From NCBI GenBank assembly GCA_900753285.1, contig CAADYN010000198.1, forward strand, positions 1 through 19,668: a stretch of DNA of 19,668 nucleotides, read 5' to 3'. The notes under the pieces are model-generated. The model worked only from the letters and a program-made list of their open reading frames with translations. It had not been told where the DNA came from and made no database searches. The position numbers and the translations under genes are program-made. Positions 1-7,263 of the stretch are shown here, one piece after another (the stretch's first letter is position 1; each line of letters begins with the position of its first letter). The DNA is from Clostridia bacterium (lineage in GTDB: Bacteria; Bacillota; Clostridia; Oscillospirales; CAG-272).

Positions 1-3000
1 AGCGGCTCGTATACGCTGCCCTGTCTGTAGTTGAGCGTCAGAACCTGTCTAAGCTTGTCGATATCCGCGTCAGCCGACCACTTTATCATGTCGGAGCGGC
101 TTCCCCATGCGAAATCGGACTTGTTTATACTGATGGATTCGAGAAGTCCCAGCTCACTGCGAAGCCCCGCTATCTTCTCCGCGCTGTTAAGACCCGATAT
201 AGTCTCGCCGGAGGTGTTTGTGATTGTCGGAGAAGTGGTAGTTCCCGCAGATTCGACCCTGTTTTTAAGCGTGAACGAGTCCTTCTTTTCTCCGCCTATC
301 TCAATGTCAAGCGCTCCGCTTCTGTATACGGTGACTATTCGTGAGTCCGTGCTCCATGCGTCGTCTCCGTTGTTTCTCGCGCGAGCCATAACGAGGAAGT
401 TCTCCTTGAGCGCGGTGTCGTCCGTCATCTCAAACGTAAAGTCAAGCCCGCCTTCGTATGCCTCCCCCTCAGGAGCACCGCTGTACTCGACATTATCAAG
501 AACCGTCCCGTCCTTTTCGACCCAAAGCTCCGCGACGCCGTCTTTCAGCTTCTCAACTTTGAAGCCTATTTGAACGCTCTTGCCGGAAACAAACGTTGTG
601 CCGTCTATATCTATCTCTACCGCCGCCGGCTGAGGAAGAACCACTATATATCCGCTTGCTGTGATCGTCTTTCCTGCGGCTTCTGCGGTGAGCGTAACTG
701 TGTATGCGTACTCTCCATCAGTGGAAACTTTTGTGAGGTATTCGCCGGGAACGGTTATCTTGTTTGAATAACGCTCGATTTCCGTTTCCCATACGATGCT
801 TCCGCTTGACTTTTCTTTTAGCTGTACTGCTATCTTCTTATCGCTGAAGTCTCCCTCTCCGTCCATGGCTCTGAGGTTGCTCGCGAACATGAGAGTACAG
901 TCGTCTCCTGCGCGGGTAAGGTATGTGTTCGCGTTTGTCGGGAAGCTGATTGTCGGCGTAGAGCCTGCGAGAACCTTTACCGTGATTTCGTTCGAGCACT
1001 GTTCCGGCTCTGCCTTGGCTGATTTTCCGTTTCTCGTAGCCGCGTGAATCTTGACCTCTCCCACGCCGAGAGTTATCATGGAATACTTTTTCGTATCCTT
1101 ATTATAGCTGAGAGACAACACGTTGTCTTTGTCAAGGACAAGCTCATAGTCGTTCTCGCTGTCGTATGTCCACGTCTTCGACTGATTTTTCGTCACGGTG
1201 AGAGAATATGCCGCCGCGTCCGTTATGTAGAGCGTGTCCTTTTCCGCTGTCAGCTCATATGCGTCGTCGGGAGCTGTTGTTATGCTCTTTTCCGTGAAGG
1301 AAGCGTAGGAGTTTACCGGAATGTATTCCCCGCCGCGGAGTATGTACAGTCCGACCGAATGCTCAACGTCGCTTTTGTCGTATATCTTCGGGAGGTTCAC
1401 ACTGCCCTCGAGTACGCCGTCGTCTCCGTCTATGGTAAGGACAACATGGCTGTCAAAGTCCCCGTCGATAACCGCGACTGCTTTGAATCCGCTTGTGTCG
1501 GGATTGTAGCTTGCCCACAGCTGACGGTATGCCTGCACGTTCTGAACGGTGTCCGCCGAGAAGGTGTAGGTGATATATTCGTCTCCGTTATGCTCTGCGG
1601 GAGTACCCGATACTACCGTGAGACTGCCGATTGAATGCTCGGGCAGGGTGGAGTTGAGGTGCGCGCCGAGAGTTACGGCATTCTCAAACGTCTCGTCTTC
1701 ATACTCAACGCCGACGTAGTTCTTGCAATCGGAGTTTACACCGGACACGCCGTTTACCGTTATCTCCGTGTTGTCGACCGCTTTTACCTCATATAAGAAC
1801 AGGCGGCTTGCCGAGAGTATCTCCCCATCAGCAGTTACGTCAGGATCAACAAGCTCAAATCCACTGTAGCTTGTGTCAACGTCGCGGAGTTTAGTTCCGT
1901 CGGACAGGTTCAGGTAATACGAACCCTTAACCGGTTCGGAGAACTCTACAAGTATCGGCACGCTCTGACCTACGTAGAATTCCGTCTGATTTCCGGCTAC
2001 GCTCACGCTCTTGACATTCGGCGCGGTGTAGGGATGATTTTCGTCAATTCTCGAGCCTGTGCCTTTGTTCAGCTGAACTCTGGATACGCCAATTTTGTTT
2101 ACTCCCTTGATGTCGCGTCTGTAGGTTTTTGATTCATAGAATACATACGCTATCTGCTCGGGAAGCGTTACTTTTGTCGTTCCGGCTTCGGTATCCCATC
2201 TTCCGGGGGTGTAGCTTACCGAATATGGGATGAGCGCCATGATCTCTGTGTTAAGTGTGTCAAGATTAAGTGTACCGTCTGAACTTGACGGAATTATCGA
2301 CGCACCGCTTTCAATGTAGTCATGATACCACTTGCCGTCAGAGTATTTCACGAACAGGCCAACGGTATTACCGTCCTGTGACATATCAAAGTGTCCCGTA
2401 CCCTCGAACGTCGCCAAAATGTCGAGGTACTTCTCCATATAGGTATCGGACGAAAGGCGCATTTTCTCAATTTCGCTCTCTCCCAGTCCGAGCAGATTCG
2501 TTGACAGGTCTACCACATAGCCAAGCACGATAGTTTTGCCCTCGTCGAGGATTTTGTTAATCTGGTTCAAGTTGTCTCCCGCGAGCGTGGTTATGTCACT
2601 GCCCGATACGGTAGTGCCGGTACACTCGAAGTCAACCGAAACCGCCTCGCTTCTCTCATACGCAAGGGGAATTGTAGCGCAGTCCGTCCATTTTCCGTCA
2701 TACTCTATGACAGCTCCGCGGAGATTGTTCACCTGCACGACAAAAGGAAGCGCGCCGTCAAGAAAATCCGGTCTTTTTGAGTATGCGTCCTTGTTGTAGT
2801 AGTCGTAAATAGTCTCGACGTACTGCTTCAGCATCGGAACATTATACGAAACATAAATCGAGCTTTTTCCGACTTCAAGAGTACGGCTGAGATAGGTGTT
2901 CACTCCGGTGAGGTCCTTGAACTTGTACGCCGTGTTTATCTCAAGCTCCGGCTCAAATATGCCGTCAACGTCGCCGAAAAGTCCCACGTCAAATGTGATG

Positions 3001-3557
3001 TCTTCGCTTGCTATGATGCTGTTTCCGTCCGCGTCCTCAAGCCTGAAATAGACATTAAACATGTTTCCGTAAAGCTCCATCTCATACGTAAGGCGCGGGA
3101 GTGATTCTGCCTGAGGTGCGGCGTTTGTGTCTGCGGTGTCGTTTTCGTTAGCAGCTGCACCGTTCTCCGAAAGATAGCGCACTGACGAGGTAATATCCTT
3201 CATCTGGTACTCTATCGAGAGAGCATACACTATTTCCTGAACCGTAGCGACGCTTCCGTTACCCCATACTGTCACTGCCATATCGGGGTCGGTGTCCTCC
3301 GCGTCTATCATATTGAGAAATTCAGTTATGGAATATGCTTCTCTTCCGTCGGCAAGGGTGAAGGCTGTGTCCTCGATAAGGTCGCCGTCCTCGTCCACGA
3401 TTCCTATCTCAAGCATTCTCTTCCACGCGTTCTCTTCCGCTATATCGGATATGTCCGTTGCAAGCGCCGATAAGGGGAACGCCGAGAAAACCATGCAAAG
3501 AGTGAGCAGAACAGAAATAAATCTGCTGAAAGCTCCTTGTTTTGTCTTAAAGCTCAT
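1..3557 (-). CDS. Large secreted Ig-like-domain protein, C-terminus beyond window edge
   Basis: The frame is open without a stop from the ATG at 3557 to base 1, so at least 1185 residues are present and the end is missing. GGAGG lies just before the ATG. Residues 1-34 form a signal peptide: basic start (MSFKTKQGAFSR), hydrophobic core (FISVLLTLCMVFSAF) and a cut likely after LSALA. The rest is acidic, Ser/Thr/Asn-rich and poor in cysteine, as in stacked beta-sandwich proteins. Around residues 795-850 a stretch (DKDNVLSLSY then ITLGVGEVKIHAAT) looks like a bacterial Ig-like (Big_2) fold. Further beta-rich modules surround residues 509-545 and 880-1060. I see no catalytic motif and, within the visible part, no anchor; cell-wall attachment or a sorting signal could lie in the missing part. 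The start overlaps the end of the upstream small membrane protein gene by 11 nt, so the two are probably translated together. Function unknown; adhesin or surface-layer scaffold is only a guess. Confidence 0.85.
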   Translation of the reverse strand, partial: MSFKTKQGAFSRFISVLLTLCMVFSAFPLSALATDISDIAEENAWKRMLEIGIVDEDGDLIEDTAFTLADGREAYSITEFLNMIDAEDTDPDMAVTVWGNGSVATVQEIVYALSIEYQMKDITSSVRYLSENGAAANENDTADTNAAPQAESLPRLTYEMELYGNMFNVYFRLEDADGNSIIASEDITFDVGLFGDVDGIFEPELEINTAYKFKDLTGVNTYLSRTLEVGKSSIYVSYNVPMLKQYVETIYDYYNKDAYSKRPDFLDGALPFVVQVNNLRGAVIEYDGKWTDCATIPLAYERSEAVSVDFECTGTTVSGSDITTLAGDNLNQINKILDEGKTIVLGYVVDLSTNLLGLGESEIEKMRLSSDTYMEKYLDILATFEGTGHFDMSQDGNTVGLFVKYSDGKWYHDYIESGASIIPSSSDGTLNLDTLNTEIMALIPYSVSYTPGRWDTEAGTTKVTLPEQIAYVFYESKTYRRDIKGVNKIGVSRVQLNKGTGSRIDENHPYTAPNVKSVSVAGNQTEFYVGQSVPILVEFSEPVKGSYYLNLSDGTKLRDVDTSYSGFELVDPDVTADGEILSASRLFLYEVKAVDNTEITVNGVSGVNSDCKNYVGVEYEDETFENAVTLGAHLNSTLPEHSIGSLTVVSGTPAEHNGDEYITYTFSADTVQNVQAYRQLWASYNPDTSGFKAVAVIDGDFDSHVVLTIDGDDGVLEGSVNLPKIYDKSDVEHSVGLYILRGGEYIPVNSYASFTEKSITTAPDDAYELTAEKDTLYITDAAAYSLTVTKNQSKTWTYDSENDYELVLDKDNVLSLSYNKDTKKYSMITLGVGEVKIHAATRNGKSAKAEPEQCSNEITVKVLAGSTPTISFPTNANTYLTRAGDDCTLMFASNLRAMDGEGDFSDKKIAVQLKEKSSGSIVWETEIERYSNKITVPGEYLTKVSTDGEYAYTVTLTAEAAGKTITASGYIVVLPQPAAVEIDIDGTTFVSGKSVQIGFKVEKLKDGVAELWVEKDGTVLDNVEYSGAPEGEAYEGGLDFTFEMTDDTALKENFLVMARARNNGDDAWSTDSRIVTVYRSGALDIEIGGEKKDSFTLKNRVESAGTTTSPTITNTSGETISGLNSAEKIAGLRSELGLLESISINKSDFAWGSRSDMIKWSADADIDKLRQVLTLNYRQGSVYEP

Positions 3558-3885
3558 TTTTATCCTCCCGTGATGAAAGTTTATTATGATTATTACGAAG
3601 TTTTACCGATAGAATTACCGTGACAGCTCCCAGAAGAAACGCCGCTACTCCTATAACAACGTAAATTCCGGCGGAACCGTTCAGCAGAACCGAGCTGCAT
3701 CCGTCAAGTACGACCACGCATGAAAGGCTCTCCGAGGAGAAAAACATTCCGACAAGTGTGCAGAGCAGCAGAACGCAGGACATTGTGAGAATGCTCACCG
3801 TCCGTTTGTACAGCTTTCCGCGGTATGCGCACGTTCTTTTGCGTATCTCGTCTACCCGTGATGATGTTGTTTGCTTTATACTCAA
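3547..3885 (-). CDS. Small two-helix membrane protein B (paralogue of protein A)
   Basis: 112 residues. The start is TTG at 3885, chosen because AGGAGG at 3894-3899 lies 8 nt upstream and no in-frame ATG is better placed. Layout: a basic cytosolic N-terminus of about 28 residues (RKRTCAYRGKLYKR), helix 1 (about 30-50, ILTMSCVLLLCTLVGMFF), an external loop of about 20 residues, helix 2 (about 72-93, GIYVVIGVAAFLLGAVTVIL) and a charged C-terminal tail. It aligns along its whole length with the protein encoded at 5303-5629, including the shared helix-2 pattern SAG-YVV-GV--F-LG and a K-LR ending. It is cotranscribed with and overlaps the secreted Ig-like protein gene. Family not recognised. Possible roles, by inference only: anti-sigma or regulatory partner of the neighbouring sigma system, or an accessory protein for its secreted neighbour. 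Confidence 0.8.
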   Translation of the reverse strand: MSIKQTTSSRVDEIRKRTCAYRGKLYKRTVSILTMSCVLLLCTLVGMFFSSESLSCVVVLDGCSSVLLNGSAGIYVVIGVAAFLLGAVTVILSVKLRNNHNKLSSREDKNEL

Positions 3886-3893
3886 ATTGCACG

Positions 3894-3899
3894 CCTCCT
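3894..3899 (-). promoter_or_regulatory. Ribosome binding site fixing a TTG start
   Basis: Perfect AGGAGG on the minus strand, 8 nt before the TTG at 3885. It decides the start of small membrane protein B. In the 3900-4000 leader upstream I could not identify a convincing -35/-10 pair: TATATT near 3950 has no good -35 partner, so the promoter of this unit may be activator- or alternative-sigma-dependent. Confidence 0.75.
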
Positions 3900-3999
3900 G
3901 TTTAAAATGTCACGCTTTTCCATTTTTAACGTATCTGTAATATAAAATACCAAATCTCGCAAAAACTCTCACCAAAATCAGAAATTTTTTCCGAAAAAA

Positions 4000-4047
4000 T
4001 AAAAAAACAGCCCTGCTGCGATTTTTGACACCGCAGGCGAAGGCTGT
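4000..4047 (-). terminator. Rho-independent terminator of the sigma/PrsW operon
   Basis: Just past the stop codon of the prsW-like gene, the minus-strand RNA folds ACAGCC against GGCTGT at its base and TGCG against CGCA further in, with an A-rich loop. A run of seven U residues follows (4001-4007). It separates the sigma operon from the downstream small membrane protein B unit. Confidence 0.88.
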
Positions 4048-4050
4048 CCT

Positions 4051-4698
4051 CTATTCCATTTTAATTTTAAATCCGCTTTTCTCCGCGACGCACTTTAATA
4101 TGAACAAAAGCACGATGAGCACTGACGGGAACACATATCCTATCTGCCTGAACACGCCGTCAGAGGTTATCATGAGGTTGTACAGCGCATGGAACACTAT
4201 AGACATACCGAGTATTCCGACGCTTCCCGTTAGCATGAGCCAGTCGTGACCGAACACATACGCGATTCCGCCGCCGAAAACTATACCGCAGAGGATGTGA
4301 AGCGCGCCCGCAGACATTCCCCTCGCGAACAGGAAGAAGAAATCCCCCGCGCCGTTTTCAGTGAGGAAGCACACGTTCTCGAAGGTCGCAAAGCCAACGG
4401 ATATCGCAATTGCCGCGGCGGGTATGTCTCTCCTCTTCGGCTCTAAGATAACGACGTACATGAGGAGCGGGATGAGCTTCATAATTTCCTCGCACACGGG
4501 AGAAATCTCAACCGCCGCCGTGACCGCATCCGTCATATAGAACGCCGAGAAGAAGCTGTTGACATACGCGCTGAGGTAGCACACCGTCATTCCGATGAGT
4601 ATGAATACTGTAGTGGTGCGCGACTTTCCCCGAATGAAGAAAAGGGACAAGAGAAGCGGCAGGACTATGCATATGTAAATGTTTTCGATATACGTCAT
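4051..4698 (-). CDS. prsW: PrsW-family intramembrane metalloprotease
   Basis: 215 residues, about eight hydrophobic helices. All the conserved PrsW blocks are visible: EExxK (E70, E71, K74 in PVCEEIMKLIP), GFATFEN (E107, N108), R126 followed by H134 in RGMSAGALHILCGIVFGG, and H170xxxN174 (HALYNL). The two His and the Glu are the expected metal site. In Bacillus subtilis, PrsW makes the first cut in the anti-sigma factor RsiW and so releases the ECF sigma factor SigW. Here the gene is the last of an ECF sigma operon, which suggests the same job on a membrane partner in this operon. The ATG at 4698 overlaps the stop of the preceding gene as ATGA, with GGGAG upstream. A longer in-frame extension to 4845 has no ribosome binding site and would run through the neighbour, so it is rejected. 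Confidence 0.9.
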   Translation of the reverse strand: MTYIENIYICIVLPLLLSLFFIRGKSRTTTVFILIGMTVCYLSAYVNSFFSAFYMTDAVTAAVEISPVCEEIMKLIPLLMYVVILEPKRRDIPAAAIAISVGFATFENVCFLTENGAGDFFFLFARGMSAGALHILCGIVFGGGIAYVFGHDWLMLTGSVGILGMSIVFHALYNLMITSDGVFRQIGYVFPSVLIVLLFILKCVAEKSGFKIKME

Positions 4699-5306
4699 TT
4701 CACGCTCTCCCTTCGACAGAATATCGGAAGAAGAGACGCCATGGACAGTGTCAGCGCGATATCCACGGCAAAGTAGAGATTGAAGCTTGTGTAGTCGGTC
4801 ATGAATACGGACACGATGTACAATGCTATCTGGAGCAGTACGCACACGAGCATCATTATCTCAGCCGCACTGTTTTTCGCACCGTGTTTTTTTATTCCGC
4901 AGACGGAGAGGTATGTTATACCGCCGACGAGGAACGCAAAAGCAGTGGAGGTGATATAGGACGGTCCGAATATCTTAACGGTAAAGGACACGGCATAGAC
5001 GAGAAGTGCAACTGCAGCTCCGGGAAGATAAAGCTTCGTTTTTTCAGAGATGAGCAGTGCTATCGAGAAGAAAAAGAGATATGCCGCAAGCCACGACACC
5101 TCGGAAACATAGAAAATCTTCGGGTTGTAGCCGAGTATCACAATATGCAGGACATAGAACAGCGTCCCCAGCATAAAGCTGCCGTAGCCGAAGGAAAGCA
5201 TCATAAGCACGCGGCTTCTCTTCATCACGGAGAGCACAAACGCAGCCGCAGCCGAGAGAAGAAGCGTCACCGTTTGAAATACGTTGTCAACGACCTCGAA
5301 GTTCAT
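4695..5306 (-). CDS. Multi-pass membrane protein of unknown function in the sigma operon
   Basis: 203 residues with about seven predicted transmembrane segments and short loops. It begins at MNFEVVDN with GGTGGGG before the ATG. Helices are seen near residues 11-27, 32-52, 65-85, 91-110, 115-135, 145-165 and 170-195, and the C-terminus is basic and cytosolic (CRRESVK). No catalytic motif is evident to me. It overlaps its upstream neighbour (stop/start ATGA at 5303-5306) and its downstream prsW-like neighbour (ATGA at 4695-4698) by 4 nt each, so translation is probably coupled and the product is probably made in step with both. Possible roles, all inferred: sensor, membrane partner of the protease, or atypical anti-sigma factor. 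The family is not recognised. Confidence 0.8.
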   Translation of the reverse strand: MNFEVVDNVFQTVTLLLSAAAAFVLSVMKRSRVLMMLSFGYGSFMLGTLFYVLHIVILGYNPKIFYVSEVSWLAAYLFFFSIALLISEKTKLYLPGAAVALLVYAVSFTVKIFGPSYITSTAFAFLVGGITYLSVCGIKKHGAKNSAAEIMMLVCVLLQIALYIVSVFMTDYTSFNLYFAVDIALTLSMASLLPIFCRRESVK

Positions 5307-5629
5307 TTGTCCCCACCGTTCTTGCCCTTGTCGCGGAGCTTGTACAACAGCATCGTCAGGCACACGCCGAGCATGAAGCACAGCACTCCGACCACGACAT
5401 ATCCCGCGCTGTCCCCGCCTCCGATGAAGCTTGCAGTTTGATTTACTGTGTAATCCGGCAGGGAAGAAACTCCGAGGGATGAGACGTACACTCCGATAAA
5501 CACCGCGAGAAGCAGACAGGCGGCAGAAGACAACACATTGACCGCAGCACGGCGCGCTTTTTTCTTCTGCTCGATAAAGCTCTTTTTCCGGCTTTCGATC
5601 AGCATAAGACGTTCTTCAGTTGTCCTCAA
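5303..5629 (-). CDS. Small two-helix membrane protein A, candidate anti-sigma partner
   Basis: 108 residues from a TTG at 5629, chosen because AGGAGG (5639-5644) lies 9 nt upstream. A TTG seven codons earlier would sit inside that site. Layout: basic cytosolic N-terminus (ESRKKSFIEQKKKARR), helix 1 (about 32-50), a loop of about 25 residues, helix 2 (about 70-91, SAGYVVVGVLCFMLGVC) and a charged tail ending GKNGGDK. It overlaps the sigma factor gene by 14 nt and the next gene by 4 nt. Position directly after an ECF sigma gene, plus a membrane-spanning form with a cytosolic N-terminus, makes it the obvious anti-sigma candidate. However, it is much shorter than known anti-sigma factors and has no zinc-finger (HxxxCxxC) motif. 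Paralogous to the protein at 3547-3885. Confidence 0.8.
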   Translation of the reverse strand: MRTTEERLMLIESRKKSFIEQKKKARRAAVNVLSSAACLLLAVFIGVYVSSLGVSSLPDYTVNQTASFIGGGDSAGYVVVGVLCFMLGVCLTMLLYKLRDKGKNGGDK

Positions 5630-6173
5630 AGCAAAATCCCTCCTTTTCAAGTATCGTTTTAAGGCTCTGCTTCCCTCTGTAGACGAGATTCGTTATCTGT
5701 TTTTCGCTTTTTCCGAGTATCTTCGCCGCACCCGAGTAATTGCATCCGTTTATGTAGACAAGGTACAGGGCTTCGCGGTACTCCTTTTTCAGCTTCGCGA
5801 GAGAAGAATACAGCGCGGAGTTTTTCTCGTCACGCAGCAAGTCTTCCTCGGCTGATTCAAGGCTCTGCGGCTCGAATGCAATGTCGTCAAATCCGATAAG
5901 GCTTAGGCGGCGGCGTCCGATATGTCTGAGCGCGAGGTTTCTTCCTATTTTGAATAGATACGCCTTGAACGAGCCTTCGTTTTTCACGGATATCGGGCGG
6001 GATTTCGCGAATATTCTGGCAAAGGAGTCTATCATGAGATCCTCGGCTTCCTGCTCGTCGTGGATGTAGCCGCAGATGAACAGCACAAGACGGTCGCCGT
6101 ATCTCTCAACAAGCTCTGCCGCCGCCTCTTCTTTTCCGCTCATGTAGACAAGATAAAGCTCTTCGTCAGTCAC
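5616..6173 (-). CDS. ECF-type RNA polymerase sigma factor
   Basis: 185 residues. Region sigma-2 spans about 12-85 (RYGDRLVLFICGYIHDEQEAEDLMIDSFARIF, then FKAYLFKIGRNLALRHIGRRR), the region that contacts core polymerase and the -10. Region sigma-4 spans about 115-172 with the helix-turn-helix NYSGAAKILGKSEKQITNLVYRGK. There is no region 1 or 3, the mark of ECF (sigma-70 group 4) factors. The start is GTG at 6173 with AGGAGG (6181-6186) 8 nt upstream. It heads a four-gene operon with overlapping frames. The partners (small membrane protein, multi-pass protein, PrsW protease) suggest activation by proteolysis at the membrane. Its promoter is a sigma-A type, so basal expression does not require the factor itself. 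Targets cannot be assigned from this window. Confidence 0.93.
   Translation of the reverse strand: MTDEELYLVYMSGKEEAAAELVERYGDRLVLFICGYIHDEQEAEDLMIDSFARIFAKSRPISVKNEGSFKAYLFKIGRNLALRHIGRRRLSLIGFDDIAFEPQSLESAEEDLLRDEKNSALYSSLAKLKKEYREALYLVYINGCNYSGAAKILGKSEKQITNLVYRGKQSLKTILEKEGFCFEDN
5639..5644 (-). promoter_or_regulatory. Ribosome binding site fixing a TTG start inside the sigma gene
   Basis: AGGAGG on the minus strand, lying within the last codons of the sigma factor gene and 9 nt before the TTG at 5629. It sets the start of small membrane protein A and gives the 14-nt overlap between the two genes. Confidence 0.7.
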
Positions 6174-6188
6174 GCGCCCACCTCCTGT

Positions 6189-6203
6189 GCAGTAATTTAC
6201 TGC
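6189..6203. repeat. 15-bp palindrome beside the sigma gene ribosome binding site
   Basis: GCAGTAA and TTACTGC are perfect inverted copies around a single central base, ending 2-3 nt from the AGGAGG of the sigma gene. It could be a protein operator, or in RNA a small stem affecting translation. It merges with the first of the 12-bp repeats next to it. Confidence 0.6.
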
Positions 6204-6246
6204 GTAAATAACTGCGTATATAACTGCGTAATTTGCTGCGTATATA
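6199..6246. repeat. Four tandem 12-bp repeats in the sigma operon leader
   Basis: The core CTGCGTA occurs at 6200, 6212, 6224 and 6236, an exact 12-bp period. Full units read ACTGCGTAAATA, ACTGCGTATATA, ACTGCGTAATTT and GCTGCGTATATA. Weaker partial copies flank both ends. They lie between the likely transcription start (about 6262) and the ribosome binding site, so they are transcribed. Likely a cooperative protein-binding array or a leader RNA element; function inferred only. Confidence 0.8.
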
Positions 6247-6268
6247 AATGCAAAATTACTACAATAGT

Positions 6269-6297
6269 ATTTTAACGTTTTTTACATTAAATGTCAA
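6269..6297 (-). promoter_or_regulatory. Sigma-A promoter of the ECF sigma operon
   Basis: Minus strand: -35 TTGACA (6292-6297), 17-bp spacer, -10 TAAAAT (6269-6274). The expected start is near 6262, giving an approximately 90-nt leader that contains the tandem repeats and the palindrome. Confidence 0.8.
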
Positions 6298-6304
6298 GAG
6301 CAAA

Positions 6305-6337
6305 GTCCCCGGACAGCATAAAAGCCCACCCGAGGAC
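6305..6337 (-). terminator. Weak terminator-like hairpin after the AraC gene
   Basis: In minus-strand RNA, GUCCUCGG pairs with CCGGGGAC (one G-U pair) around a 17-nt loop, followed by UUUGCUCUUG, which is a poor U tract. It ends right before the -35 of the sigma operon promoter, so AraC transcription may read into the sigma operon. Confidence 0.4.
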
Positions 6338-6361
6338 AAAACGGATAGGCGATAGTTTGTG

Positions 6362-7210
6362 TCAGAATTCCAGCTTTCTGAAGCTCTTCGGCGATATTCC
6401 GGTGTTCTGTGAGAAGAAATGGATGAAGTTAGAGTCGCTGTTGAAGCCTACCGCCGCCGCTATCTGGCTTATGTTCATGTCGGTCTGTCTGAGCAGCTCC
6501 TTTGCCTTGTTCAGCCTTGAGATAAGCACGTATTCGTATGGGGAAATGCCCGTCTGCTGCTTGAAAACACGCGAGAAGTTCGTCACGCTCATATATCCCC
6601 TCTCGGCAAGAGTTTTCACGCTGAGGTTTTCGTTAAGGTGCGTCGAGACGTAGTATTTTATGTCGCGCACAAGTGAGTCGTACCGCATTGTCTGGCTGTC
6701 CGATGGACTTTGAGCAAGCAAAAGCTCCGTCATAAGGTGGTACAGCTCCATCGACAGGCGGGATTCCGGCATGGTTTTCTCTCCGCCGAGCACATTGTGG
6801 ACGTTAAAAAGTATCTCCTCCACGAGCTGAGGACTTTTGCAGCAGACTGTGTTACCCGCCATGTTTTCTATCTCGTGGTAGAGGTTCACGCAGTTGCTGC
6901 CGTTAAGATGCACCCATATCGACTCAAAGGAATCTCTCGTGTAGTATTCGTGCTCCTTGAAGCAGTCGAGAATAACGGTTTCTCCCGAGTGAGCGGTGCT
7001 GTGCTTTCCGTCCTTTACATAAGTGAACGAGCCGCGGATGATATGCGTTATGAGAAGGCTGTCGTAGTCGTTTCGGATAAGGTGGTATCCGTTCACGGCA
7101 AAGAAATGCCCCGTGCTTATGGGATAAAAATACAGTCGTTTCGCGGTTTGGGAGGGGGAGAAGAAATACAGCTCCGACGTTTCCAGAACTCCTTTTTCTG
7201 TTGACTTCAT
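6362..7210 (-). CDS. AraC/XylS-family transcriptional regulator
   Basis: 282 residues. The N-terminal half (about 25-140) is a cupin-like sugar-binding domain (IIRGSFTYVKDGKHSTAHSG, then LDCFKEHEYYTRD). The C-terminal 100 residues carry two helix-turn-helix motifs (about 195-218, LSVKTLAERGYMSVTNFSRVF; and 245-268, MNISQIAAAVGFNSDSNFIHFF) with the AraC signature ending GISPKSFRK. The ATG at 7210 has AGGTGA 5 nt before it; an upstream in-frame GTG at 7219 overlaps that site and is rejected. The gene is divergent from the GH29-headed catabolic operon, so by the usual pattern it is the operon's sugar-responsive activator and probably controls itself. The inducer is likely the free sugar or an oligosaccharide of the pathway (inference). 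Confidence 0.93.
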   Translation of the reverse strand: MKSTEKGVLETSELYFFSPSQTAKRLYFYPISTGHFFAVNGYHLIRNDYDSLLITHIIRGSFTYVKDGKHSTAHSGETVILDCFKEHEYYTRDSFESIWVHLNGSNCVNLYHEIENMAGNTVCCKSPQLVEEILFNVHNVLGGEKTMPESRLSMELYHLMTELLLAQSPSDSQTMRYDSLVRDIKYYVSTHLNENLSVKTLAERGYMSVTNFSRVFKQQTGISPYEYVLISRLNKAKELLRQTDMNISQIAAAVGFNSDSNFIHFFSQNTGISPKSFRKLEF

Positions 7211-7227
7211 AGCTTTCACCTATTATG

Positions 7228-7250
7228 TACAGCATGATTTGATACAGCAT
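7228..7250. promoter_or_regulatory. Direct repeat TACAGCAT x2, candidate AraC operator
   Basis: TACAGCAT occurs at 7228-7235 and 7243-7250, 15 bp apart, just after the AraC gene's transcription start. A related sequence, AATGCTAT, lies at 7324-7331 in the opposite orientation. Position fits autoregulation; binding is not shown. Confidence 0.45.
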
Positions 7251-7263
7251 TATGTTTATTGTA

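Noticed and set aside
31..3573. Several plus-strand open frames of 62-196 codons across 31-3573
   Set aside because: They are shadows of the single minus-strand frame open from 3557 to base 1, which has a signal peptide and ribosome binding site; the plus frames have neither good start signals nor family resemblance.
4699..4845. N-terminal extension of the PrsW-like protein by 49 residues
   Set aside because: It lies inside the preceding membrane protein gene, has no ribosome binding site, and the ATGA overlap at 4695-4698 gives a better start.
6199..6246. CRISPR array or replication-origin iterons
   Set aside because: The units are 12 bp with no spacers, only four copies, in a gene leader; no dnaA, rep or cas gene is near.
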